A stretch of DNA of 16,025 nucleotides, taken from Lentimicrobiaceae bacterium. GTDB taxonomy: Bacteria; Bacteroidota; Bacteroidia; Bacteroidales; WCHB1-69. The translations under genes and the position numbers were made by a program. This document shows positions 8,701 to 14,597 of this stretch, one piece after another. The notes under the pieces are model-generated. The model had not been told where the DNA came from. It made no database searches and saw only the letters and a program-made list of their open reading frames with translations. Where the stretch lies: contig WQWP01000047.1 of NCBI GenBank assembly GCA_009787485.1, positions 1-16,025 on the forward strand, read 5' to 3'. The stretch's first letter is position 1; every line of letters starts with the position of its first letter.

Positions 8701-9392
8701 AAGGCGAGATTGATATGGGAGCAAAATTGGGACGTGTTAAGTTTAATACGCACGGACAAGTGGTTAATTACATGCGCGCCGATTCTGCCGTAATGCACCT
8801 AACAACTTCCATTGACTTCCATTTTAACGACGAAGCCATGAAGATTATGAGTGAATATTTTGCCAATATGAAAGAGGTTAAATTTGTGGATCCAAATGCT
8901 GATAAAAATTACATTCAATCTTTAATCAACATTTTAGGGAAAGAAAGATATGAGAGATATGACAGAGAAAGCAGGTCGGGCATACAGTTAGGAAGATTGC
9001 CGGCAGAATTGGAGGTAAAGTTGTTGTTTTCTACGTTGAATTTTACATGGTCGCAGGATAATGGTGCATTTGAGTCACAAAAAACACTGCCTGTGGTTGT
9101 TTCTGGAGGTAAATCTGTATATAAAGAGATTCCGGGAAGAATTGTCATTGAAAAAAGAGGCTCTAAAAATACCTTGTATATCTATTTTGAATTAGGAAAA
9201 AGAGATTTCTTCTTTTTCCAATTTGAAAACAACAGTTTATTTGCTTTTTCTTCGGATGAAAAATTTAACCATGCCATAGCCAAGACAAAGGCTAAGAACA
9301 AAATGCTAAGTGCCAAAGATGGGGAGGCGGCGTTTTCCTATAAAATTGGGAATCGTGGGCAGAAGACGCGGTTTACGAGGAAATACTTTTGA
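5760..9392 (+). CDS. Large exported beta-rich protein of unknown function (1210 aa)
   Basis: The start ATG 5760 overlaps the TolC stop codon. Residues 1-24 are a signal peptide (hydrophobic FITFLFFSLLLSPFSFLLVAQ), so the protein is exported; no Cys lipobox and no later membrane helix are obvious. A helical part around residues 165-255 (WELFKAFEFQPISLRYVV region) separates an N-terminal beta part from a long stretch of short alternating hydrophobic strands. Similar blocks recur, for example GLRGKGKINY (491-500) and LLTGNGILNF (581-590), and GFSGNAELNSTQEFLTFSGG near 846-865, suggesting a repetitive beta-solenoid or beta-sandwich array. The end (RFTRKYF) does not look like a type IX secretion C-terminal domain. 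I recognise no catalytic motif. From memory, large uncharacterised exported proteins of this style occur in Bacteroidetes. Coupling to a TolC-type channel suggests envelope work: a periplasmic or outer-membrane partner in export or assembly. This is inference. Confidence 0.8.
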   Translation: MKRFITFLFFSLLLSPFSFLLVAQHKYPNVQYNEHTQQLFIFVEKKPMVKIEARAFSFHPELIVAQNVFAVIYLETDTDIDSIYHPCADFSYNPTTTELWISRTTNGLGRAPFFDSYHKLEIKSDAIFWKMNTPTIEFREQMFQNLNKSAFFQSQDFFDPEIMHRNKGYNEKSPMLQLWELFKAFEFQPISLRYVVNSFRRPQEDMVALLTDYAVQGFIEYDQQNNMIYYKSKLAHYLNNELKRRDYDNLYWESKSHLAILDMRTFDLIIYDCEFFVLSNTNIVNVYPANERVTIKKNRNLHFTGRVIGGLFDFLARDCSFDYDKFQIFMPQIDSMIMFSEDKSKPKDLYGEYPLKKVKNVVEEISGTLFIDDPQNKSGNKTIPDYPIFESREGGKVFFDQPFILNAEYKRDTFYFMIDYFVIKNLDNFNIDSTKIPGRLVSGGIFPDIYEPLMIRPDNSLGFIHQSGSAGLPMFNGAAHFYNTIEMSNNGLRGKGKINYLSSSVESDSLVFYLQSVRGKANIFHLKPQFSDIEYPEVSTTQAQLFFEPYKEEMRVTSKKTPFTIFNEGTFEGTLALSPELLTGNGILNFKRAELQSNLMILKHHAAEAERADLRIFENEKEKRYAFTANNYEAKFDFETRAGEFVSEQQSSEIRFISNGFKTNAQRFTWNNMDENLLHFLWTDPYIEVPINATPARELVKMNSKENVLSTIEQGRRGLSFNLQELDFDFEKNELLARGVRYIPAGDAAIIPRNGEVVIYEKATFARLTNARILTSRENAYHELYNCSVQIENGDDFKGSGYYDYIDAFNMTQTLRFDTIWYFRATKGIAPIKPEVDFTLSPHFGFSGNAELNSTQEFLTFSGGVSMLQNCNAEKQEPLRINQQIDPENILIEINDKSRDINDRRAVVEIASSNQTGRIYTCFGGAKDQVNDSEYIAAKGFITYNNEKQAFQAASLEKLKNPQSQGNIISLYHKDCIAIGEGEIDMGAKLGRVKFNTHGQVVNYMRADSAVMHLTTSIDFHFNDEAMKIMSEYFANMKEVKFVDPNADKNYIQSLINILGKERYERYDRESRSGIQLGRLPAELEVKLLFSTLNFTWSQDNGAFESQKTLPVVVSGGKSVYKEIPGRIVIEKRGSKNTLYIYFELGKRDFFFFQFENNSLFAFSSDEKFNHAIAKTKAKNKMLSAKDGEAAFSYKIGNRGQKTRFTRKYF

Positions 9393-9399
9393 TTTTTTC

Positions 9400-9474
9400 A
9401 GCACAGAGACACTGAGAACACAAAGAAACACAGAATAATTCTGTGCAATTTTGTGCGCTCTGTCTCTCTGTGCT
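9400..9474. repeat. Imperfect 37-bp-arm inverted repeat after the 1210-aa gene
   Basis: Arms of about 37 bp (9400-9436 and 9438-9474) begin with AGCACAGAGA and end with TCTCTGTGCT, and the centre is CAGAAT-A-ATTCTG. T-runs precede and A-runs follow, extending the pairing instead of giving the T-tail of a classical terminator. Lying just after the TGA at 9390, it may still stop transcription or stabilise the mRNA end. CACAGAGA-type repeats are common intergenic sequences in many environmental genomes. Confidence 0.7.
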
Positions 9475-9569
9475 AAAAAATATTCCTTTGTAAATCAATA
9501 ACTTAATTTTTTTTTCTCACTTTTTTCTTAAAAACTCGCCGAGGTATAAAAAAAAAGTATTTCTTTGCG

Positions 9570-9583
9570 GTGTATTAATACAC
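9570..9583. promoter_or_regulatory. Palindromic operator, probably for the YtrA-type GntR repressor
   Basis: GTGTATTAATACAC is a perfect 14-bp palindrome, followed directly by the related half-site TATTACAC. It lies 37 bp before the ABC ATPase start and just after a weak -7-like TTTCTTTG (9560-9567), so a bound repressor would block initiation. GntR/YtrA regulators typically bind TAnnnnTA-type palindromes and control their own ABC operon; the repressor gene is the last of this operon. The site is seen; its binding protein is inferred. Confidence 0.55.
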
Positions 9584-9619
9584 TATTACACTAATTCAAT
9601 AACACAAATTTAAAACATT

Positions 9620-10465
9620 ATGATTCAATTAAAAAACATCGACTTCGGGTATTCCAAAAAGCGTTTGCTTTTCGAAAATCTTACGTTGGAATTGTCCCGC
9701 GGGCACATTTACGGCTTATTTGGCAAAAATGGCGCCGGCAAAACCACCCTCCTCAAACTGATAAGCGGATTGCGTTTTATTTCAAACGGATCCGCTTTAG
9801 TTTTAAATGAAAACCCTGCGTTGCGCAAACCAAAAATGCTACAACAAATTGCCTTTCTTCCGGAAGAAATATATGCGCCGGCGCTGAAAGTAAAAGAGTT
9901 TGTAACTGCGTACGCTCCGTTTTATCCGAATTTTAACCATGAACAGTTTCAGCAGTTTTTAGATGCTTTTGAGATTTTTGACCAGGAGTTAAAAATTGAT
10001 AAAATGTCGTTCGGGCAAAAAAAGAAAGTGATGATTTCGTTTGTACTGGCTTGCAACACCCAAATTTTAATTATGGATGAGCCCACCAATGCGTTAGACA
10101 TTCCTTCCAAAGCCATCTTCCGTAAAGTAATGGCTTCTGTTGCCACCGATGATCGCATCGTGATTATTTCTACGCACCAAGTACGTGATTTGCATAGCTT
10201 AATTGATGCCATCATCATTCTTGATTCCGGTAAAATTATCTTAAACGAAAGCGCCGAAGCGATTACCGAAAAGCTGGCTTTTGAAGTAGTAGAAAACACC
10301 GAAAATATTGCACATATATTATATGAAGAAGAAAATGTGCGCGGCAAAGTGGTTGTGCACGAAAATACGGCTCAAAAAGAGACAAAATTGGACATTGAGC
10401 TTCTTTTTAACGCCGTAATGCTAAATAAAGAGAAAATTCAACACATTTTTAACCCTAAAAAATAA
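9620..10465 (+). CDS. ABC transporter ATP-binding protein
   Basis: A 281-aa cytoplasmic ATPase. The motifs are in order: Walker A GKNGAGKT (35-42), Q-loop region IAFLPEE (77-83), signature MSFGQ in place of LSGGQ (129-133), Walker B ILIMDEP (149-155) and switch His186 (STHQ). The last 60 residues are an accessory part seen in YtrB/BcrA-type subunits. It should power the membrane protein encoded two genes downstream. The gene opens an operon with a 42-aa membrane peptide, a permease and a YtrA-type GntR regulator, the layout known for export or antibiotic-response (cell-wall-active compound) transporters. The substrate is unknown. Start ATG 9620 lies in an A-rich leader without a Shine-Dalgarno site. 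The two missing signature Gly residues (SFGQ for SGGQ) are a mild deviation. Confidence 0.93.
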   Translation: MIQLKNIDFGYSKKRLLFENLTLELSRGHIYGLFGKNGAGKTTLLKLISGLRFISNGSALVLNENPALRKPKMLQQIAFLPEEIYAPALKVKEFVTAYAPFYPNFNHEQFQQFLDAFEIFDQELKIDKMSFGQKKKVMISFVLACNTQILIMDEPTNALDIPSKAIFRKVMASVATDDRIVIISTHQVRDLHSLIDAIIILDSGKIILNESAEAITEKLAFEVVENTENIAHILYEEENVRGKVVVHENTAQKETKLDIELLFNAVMLNKEKIQHIFNPKK

Positions 10466-10470
10466 ATCTT

Positions 10471-10599
10471 ATGAAAAAATACACCAATAAAATTTTAATC
10501 ATTACTGCTGCCCTCTTATTCGTAGCGGGTACCACGTTGTTTTTTGTTAAAGCATTAAAAATAAAACAAGAAATTATAGAATTAAACATTAACCAATAA
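10471..10599 (+). CDS. 42-aa single-membrane-segment peptide in the ABC operon
   Basis: A short open frame starting 5 bp after the ATPase stop codon and ending 17 bp before the permease start. The product begins MKKYTNKILIITAALLFVAG, has one hydrophobic segment (about 8-26) and a short charged tail KALKIKQEIIELNINQ. Position, spacing and the strongly membrane-like sequence support a real gene. It could be a small accessory subunit or regulator of the transporter. It has no recognised family. The alternative is that it is only an untranslated spacer, but a Lys-rich start plus a clean hydrophobic stretch makes that less likely. Confidence 0.65.
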   Translation: MKKYTNKILIITAALLFVAGTTLFFVKALKIKQEIIELNINQ

Positions 10600-10604
10600 A
10601 AAAA

Positions 10605-10610
10605 AGGAGG
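10605..10610 (+). promoter_or_regulatory. Strong Shine-Dalgarno site of the permease gene
   Basis: AGGAGG lies 6 bases before ATG 10617. Such a strong site is unusual in this window, where most starts have only A/T-rich leaders. The stretch GGAGGTTTAACATG is repeated exactly at the start of the GntR gene. Confidence 0.7.
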
Positions 10611-10616
10611 TTTAAC

Positions 10617-11309
10617 ATGAATATTATTAACATAACAAATTTATTTAGAGCATATTTTATTGAGAATAAAAAGATATTGCTCATCTATTGCCTCGTTACT
10701 TTTACGGTGGCAGCTTTAGGATTCGCGCTCTTTTCGGCGCCGGTATTATCGTTGGTAGTACCTTATATTATTCTGATTTGGGTAGCAGGCACTTTTTTTC
10801 AATCTTCTTTAAAAAGAGGCAACAGTACGCATTTTTTTAATTTACCGGTAACCACGGCGGAAAAGTTTATTCATGCCGTAATGGTTATTTTAGCTTTCGG
10901 AGTTGCGCTGGCAGCATTATTCCTCGCAGGTGGTTATCTGGGAGCTTATCTCATTCGTCCGCTTTATAATTCCGATGCAAACGTCTTGCACGTAAGCTCG
11001 CAAATATTAAAAATGGCTTCCTGGGATTTTATGCTGTCTCTTTCTATTTTTCTTTTTGGATCTATCTATTTTAGAAAGAGCGCTTTTGTTAAAACATTGG
11101 TAAGCATGTCGGGTGCCGGAATGGGCGTTACCTTTTATATTTTAGGGCTCATTTATATTGTTTTTGGAGGGATGTCGCCGGAAATGAATTATTCAATGAA
11201 TCTCGACGCACTCCCATTCCTGCAAAATTATTATTACATTCTTTACGGTGCTTTTACTCTATTTTTCCTTTCATTAACTTATTTACGTTTAAGAGAAACG
11301 GAGGTTTAA
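10617..11309 (+). CDS. ABC transporter membrane (permease) protein
   Basis: A 230-aa inner-membrane protein with about six hydrophobic segments (roughly 20-40, 44-63, 84-110, 137-152, 157-183 and 205-222). The sequence NLPVTTAEKFIHAV (75-88) resembles the 'LP-x-S/T-xxEKF' block common to Bacteroidetes ABC-2-like permeases that pair with YtrA operons. It lies between the ABC ATPase, with which it should form the transporter, and the GntR regulator, whose start is only 1 bp beyond its stop. The Shine-Dalgarno site of the next gene overlaps its last codons, so translation is likely coupled. Substrate is unknown. Identification rests on topology and operon context more than on motifs. Confidence 0.8.
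   Translation: MNIINITNLFRAYFIENKKILLIYCLVTFTVAALGFALFSAPVLSLVVPYIILIWVAGTFFQSSLKRGNSTHFFNLPVTTAEKFIHAVMVILAFGVALAALFLAGGYLGAYLIRPLYNSDANVLHVSSQILKMASWDFMLSLSIFLFGSIYFRKSAFVKTLVSMSGAGMGVTFYILGLIYIVFGGMSPEMNYSMNLDALPFLQNYYYILYGAFTLFFLSLTYLRLRETEV
11300..11304 (+). promoter_or_regulatory. Shine-Dalgarno site of the GntR gene
   Basis: GGAGG lies 6 bases before ATG 11311 and inside the last codons of the permease gene, whose stop TAA is at 11307-11309. The surrounding 14 bases equal those at 10606-10619. Confidence 0.7.
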
Positions 11310-11310
11310 C

Positions 11311-11655
11311 ATGGATTTTAAAGAAACACAACCTATCTATATGCAGATTGCCGATTGGGCATGCGAGCAGATTTTGCTCGACAAATGGCAATCGGACGAC
11401 CGTGCGCCATCGGTACGCGAATTGGGTGCGCTGTTAGAAGTGAACCCTAACACAGTAGTTCGTTCTTACGATTTTTTGCAAACTAAAGAGATTCTTGTTA
11501 ATAAGCGCGGCGTTGGTTTTTTCGTAGCCCCCAACGCCGCGGACAAGATTCGCGAGTTTCAGAAGGAGCGCTTTTTTGAGGAGGAACTGCCGGTGGTTTT
11601 TAAAACTATGCGATTGCTTAATATTGAGATTAACGAAATTGTGAGGCGATTTTAA
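11311..11655 (+). CDS. GntR-family transcriptional regulator, YtrA subfamily
   Basis: A 114-aa DNA-binding protein. It opens with ETQPIYMQIADWACEQI (5-21), then the winged-helix core with RAPSVRELGALLEVNPNTVVRSYDFLQ (31-57), which holds the recognition helix, and the wing segment VNKRGVGFFV (63-72). A short C-terminal helical part of about 40 residues replaces the large effector domain, as in the YtrA subfamily. It is probably the repressor of its own ABC operon, acting at the palindrome near 9570. Being at the operon's end, it is coupled to the permease. The effector is unknown, though cell-envelope-active compounds are typical for relatives. Confidence 0.9.
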   Translation: MDFKETQPIYMQIADWACEQILLDKWQSDDRAPSVRELGALLEVNPNTVVRSYDFLQTKEILVNKRGVGFFVAPNAADKIREFQKERFFEEELPVVFKTMRLLNIEINEIVRRF

Positions 11656-11770
11656 TTTTTAGCACGCAGATGACGCGGATTATTATGATTTATTGTAACT
11701 AAAACATAAAAAAAACGACTAATAAAAAAACAAACAACAAATTTAACCCATTATTAAAAATCAAAACATT

Positions 11771-11899
11771 ATGAAAAACACACACCAAACCATCAATGCA
11801 CCTTCTAATTATGGTCGCAAAACATTTCGTCCTTACATTCCGATTTTGGTAAATAGGTACAAATATCCTGTTTCTCCGTATCTTCTTTCTTCACTTTAG
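11771..11899 (+). CDS. Possible 42-aa leader peptide upstream of the S9 peptidase
   Basis: An open frame in the 283-bp gap before the peptidase gene, with a typical A-rich leader (AAAATCAAAACATT) before its ATG. The peptide starts MKNTHQTINAPSNYGRKTFR and is basic, with many Tyr and Pro residues; it has no membrane segment or motif. It stops at TAG 11897, 39 bases before the peptidase ATG. It could be a leader peptide, a remnant of a longer gene or a chance frame. Low confidence. Confidence 0.3.
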   Translation: MKNTHQTINAPSNYGRKTFRPYIPILVNRYKYPVSPYLLSSL

Positions 11900-11938
11900 C
11901 ATTTAATCTCAAATTAATTAACCCAAAAAAATATCATT

Positions 11939-14206
11939 ATGAACAAAAAATCAATTATCACCGTTATTATAGCTTTAATAAGCATAATGACAGCACAAGC
12001 ACAAATTCAAGGCGCATGGAAAGGTGCGTTAGAAGTACAAGGCGCACAATTGGAAATGATTTTCCATATCACTGAAACCGATGGGGTTTACGCCACCACA
12101 TTGGATGTTCCCCTTCAAGGTGCGGCAGGCGTGCCGATGGGAAACACTACATTTTCCGATAACCAATTAACGGTTTCTTCTGCGCAAATGGGATTGACCT
12201 ACACCGGAACATTTGTCGGCGAAACGATTACCGGCACTTTTAAACAAGCCGGCATGGAATTTTCCTTGAATCTTACCAAATTTGAACACAAATTGCCGGG
12301 CAATACCGCTCTCCCTTCCTCTAAAGAAGAATTAGAGGCTTTAGCCGCTTACGACCAAGGAGATTATAAGTATCAAGTGGAAGATTATTGGGCAAAACCA
12401 AAAGCTTCATCGTTTCAACTTTCACCGAACGGCAAATATATGTCGTATCGTGAAAAAGATGAAAATAGCAAACGACATATTTATGTCAAAAACCTCGCTA
12501 CAGGAAAATCGCAAAGAATAATTGAAGAAGGCGAGGAACTGATTCGCGGCTACGGCTGGATTAATGATGAGCGCTTGGTATATGTAATGGATAAAGGTGG
12601 AAATGAAAACTACCACATCTATGCCGCCAATTTAGATGGGAGTAACATGCTCGACCTGACGCCTTTTGAGGATGTGCGCGCCAGTATTCTCAATATGTTG
12701 AAAGAGCAAAAGGATTACATCATCATTTCAATGAATAAAAACAACAAACAGGTATTTGACCCTTACAAATTGAATGTTGTTACCGGAGAGATGGAACAAC
12801 TGTTTGAAAATACGGATATTGCAAATCCTGTACAAGATTATGATTTTGACAAAGACGGAGAACTGCGCGCTTATAGCCGAATGGTCAATGGATTGGAAAA
12901 TCATCTATATTACAAAGACTTAGCTACAGGAGAGTTTCGTTTGTTTAAAAAAATGAGATGGGATGACTCTTTCGGAATTATCGGTTTTAATTATGAAACC
13001 GGTAAAAAAGATGAGTTATACGTTGTTACCAATTTGGATAGCGACAAAGCACGCATCGTATTATACGATTTCAAAAACGACCGGATTATTAAGGAGATGT
13101 TCTCCAATGCTGATTATGACGCCTATAATATGTCTCGTTCTCGTAAACGGAATTACGAAATAGACTATTTTTCCTACGAGGGCGAAAAAAATATCATCGT
13201 GCCGGTAAGCGCCTTTTACAAAGATTTTCATCAACAAATGGAAAAGAACTTCCCTAATAAGCAGTTCTACATTACCGGTTACGACGATGATGAAAATACT
13301 TTCTTGATTTACATTACCAGTGATAAATTATATGGAACTTATTATCAGTATGATGTAGCAACTAAGAGATTTACTTTGTTATATGATTTGATGCCGCAGT
13401 TGAAAGAAGAAGATATGGCGGAGATGCGCCCCATTACTTTCAAAAGTCGCGATGGACTTACGATTCATGGTTATATTACCTTGCCGAAAGCTGCTTTGAA
13501 AGGTGAAAAAGTTCCTTTGATAGTTAATCCGCATGGAGGTCCGATAGGTCGCGATTCTTGGGGATTCAATCCCGAAGTTCAACTATTTGCAAGTCGTGGA
13601 TATGCTACTTTACAAGTTAACTTCAGAGTTTCGAGCGGCTACGGCAAGGAATTTTTGCGCGCCGGGTTAAAACAAGTAGGACGTAAATTGATGGACGATG
13701 TAGAAGATGGAATCCAGTACGTAATTGATCAAGGTTGGGTTAATCCGGATAAAATTGCCATTTACGGAGGAAGCCACGGCGGCTATGCCACTTTGATGGG
13801 ATTAGTGAAAACACCGGATTTGTATGCTTGCGGCGTTAACTATGTTGGGATTTCCAGCATGTTTACCTTCATCAACTCCATTCCTGAATATTGGAAGCCG
13901 ATGATAGAAATGCTCAAAGAGATGTTTTACGATATTGACGATCCGATTGAAGCAGAAATCGCCCGTGAAGTTTCGCCGCTTTATCATGCCGACAAGATTA
14001 AAAAACCTTTGTTTGTAATTCAGGGTGCGAACGACCCGCGTGTTAACATTAACGAGTCGGATCAAATTGTTGTGCAGTTGCGCGACAGAGGTTTTTCGGT
14101 TCCTTATATGGTAAAATACAATGAAGGGCATGGTTTTCAGCATGAAGAGAACAATATGGAGATGTATAAATGTATGATGGGGTTTTTTAGTAAATACCTT
14201 AAATAA
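11939..14206 (+). CDS. Exported S9-family prolyl oligopeptidase-like serine peptidase
   Basis: A 755-aa protein. Residues 1-22 form a signal peptide (IITVIIALISIMTAQAQ), so it acts in the periplasm or at the outer membrane. Residues about 23-116 form a small beta domain (GAWKGALEVQGAQLEMIF ...) often found before Bacteroidetes hydrolases. A beta-propeller-like part runs from about 150 to 490 with repeats such as SPNGKYMSYREKDENS and NENYHIYAANLDG. The alpha/beta-hydrolase domain follows, with PHGGP (531-535), nucleophile Ser612 in YGGSHGG, Asp699 in GANDPR and His731 in EGHGF, which give a complete catalytic triad. Relatives cleave dipeptides or oligopeptides, supporting peptide nutrition. 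It has its own leader region, and no partner gene is adjacent. Start ATG 11939 gives a proper signal peptide. Confidence 0.92.
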   Translation: MNKKSIITVIIALISIMTAQAQIQGAWKGALEVQGAQLEMIFHITETDGVYATTLDVPLQGAAGVPMGNTTFSDNQLTVSSAQMGLTYTGTFVGETITGTFKQAGMEFSLNLTKFEHKLPGNTALPSSKEELEALAAYDQGDYKYQVEDYWAKPKASSFQLSPNGKYMSYREKDENSKRHIYVKNLATGKSQRIIEEGEELIRGYGWINDERLVYVMDKGGNENYHIYAANLDGSNMLDLTPFEDVRASILNMLKEQKDYIIISMNKNNKQVFDPYKLNVVTGEMEQLFENTDIANPVQDYDFDKDGELRAYSRMVNGLENHLYYKDLATGEFRLFKKMRWDDSFGIIGFNYETGKKDELYVVTNLDSDKARIVLYDFKNDRIIKEMFSNADYDAYNMSRSRKRNYEIDYFSYEGEKNIIVPVSAFYKDFHQQMEKNFPNKQFYITGYDDDENTFLIYITSDKLYGTYYQYDVATKRFTLLYDLMPQLKEEDMAEMRPITFKSRDGLTIHGYITLPKAALKGEKVPLIVNPHGGPIGRDSWGFNPEVQLFASRGYATLQVNFRVSSGYGKEFLRAGLKQVGRKLMDDVEDGIQYVIDQGWVNPDKIAIYGGSHGGYATLMGLVKTPDLYACGVNYVGISSMFTFINSIPEYWKPMIEMLKEMFYDIDDPIEAEIAREVSPLYHADKIKKPLFVIQGANDPRVNINESDQIVVQLRDRGFSVPYMVKYNEGHGFQHEENNMEMYKCMMGFFSKYLK

Positions 14207-14244
14207 TTGTTAATCAAATAAAACGAAATCTCAAAAAAACTACA

Positions 14245-14453
14245 CATAGTCCCGCAGGGACGTCACTTTATTAACCGTAGATTTTAATCTACGGAACAGA
14301 AGCTATACCACACCCTTAAGTCCTGCAAGGACGACACTATGAGATAGATACCTCGCAAGTATCGTCCCATGCGGGACTTATAGGGATGACGTATGTTCTC
14401 ATTCCGTAGATTAAAATCTACGGTTAATAAAGTGACGTCCCTGCGGGACTATG
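14245..14453. repeat. Nested palindromic element with perfect 51-bp arms
   Basis: 14245-14295 and 14403-14453 are exact reverse complements (51 bp), enclosing 107 bp. Each arm holds a 20-nt hairpin CCGTAGATTTTAATCTACGG (14275-14294; its complement at 14404-14423) and a palindromic GTCCCGCAGGGAC (14249-14261; 14437-14449). Two variants of the same word, GTCCTGCAAGGAC (14320-14332) and GTCCCATGCGGGAC (14364-14377), lie in the loop and can also pair. This fills most of the 391-base gap 14207-14597. It resembles REP/BIME-type clusters of Bacteroidetes, which are linked to REP-associated tyrosine transposases (family knowledge); no transposase is present here. Confidence 0.9.
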
Positions 14454-14501
14454 CTACAAATAAAGCTGCTCGTGAGTTATAAGACAGCTACAATTTGCGC
14501 T

Positions 14502-14535
14502 TTACACAATGTGTTAGTGTATTCACATTGTGTAA
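14502..14535. promoter_or_regulatory. Palindrome with 12-bp arms, probable operator
   Basis: TTACACAATGTG (14502-14513) and CACATTGTGTAA (14524-14535) are perfect complements with a 10-bp spacer. The right arm covers the TTG at 14528-14530, the likely -33 element of the downstream lipoprotein gene. The spacing and overlap suggest a regulator binding site; a hairpin is possible but lacks a T-tail. No regulator gene for it is evident, though the words GTGTATT and ACAC recall the operator at 9570. Confidence 0.5.
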
Positions 14536-14557
14536 TGAAGAAAATTTACTACTTTCG
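14528..14557 (+). promoter_or_regulatory. Candidate promoter of the BACON/FISUMP lipoprotein gene
   Basis: TTG (14528-14530), a 19-bp spacer and TACTTTCG (14550-14557) fit the Bacteroidetes pattern; CACCC follows, as in other promoters of this window. The 5' leader would be about 35 bases. Confidence 0.5.
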
Positions 14558-14597
14558 CACCCAACTCCTATCATACATAAACCCTTAAAACATTCCT

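Noticed and set aside
14245..14453. CRISPR array or IS terminal repeats
   Set aside because: The repeated words are inverted and not regularly spaced direct repeats, and there is no transposase frame between the 51-bp arms.
14502..14535. Intrinsic terminator of the S9 peptidase gene
   Set aside because: The palindrome lies about 300 bp after the stop codon, has no T-run and overlaps a promoter element, so an operator is more likely.
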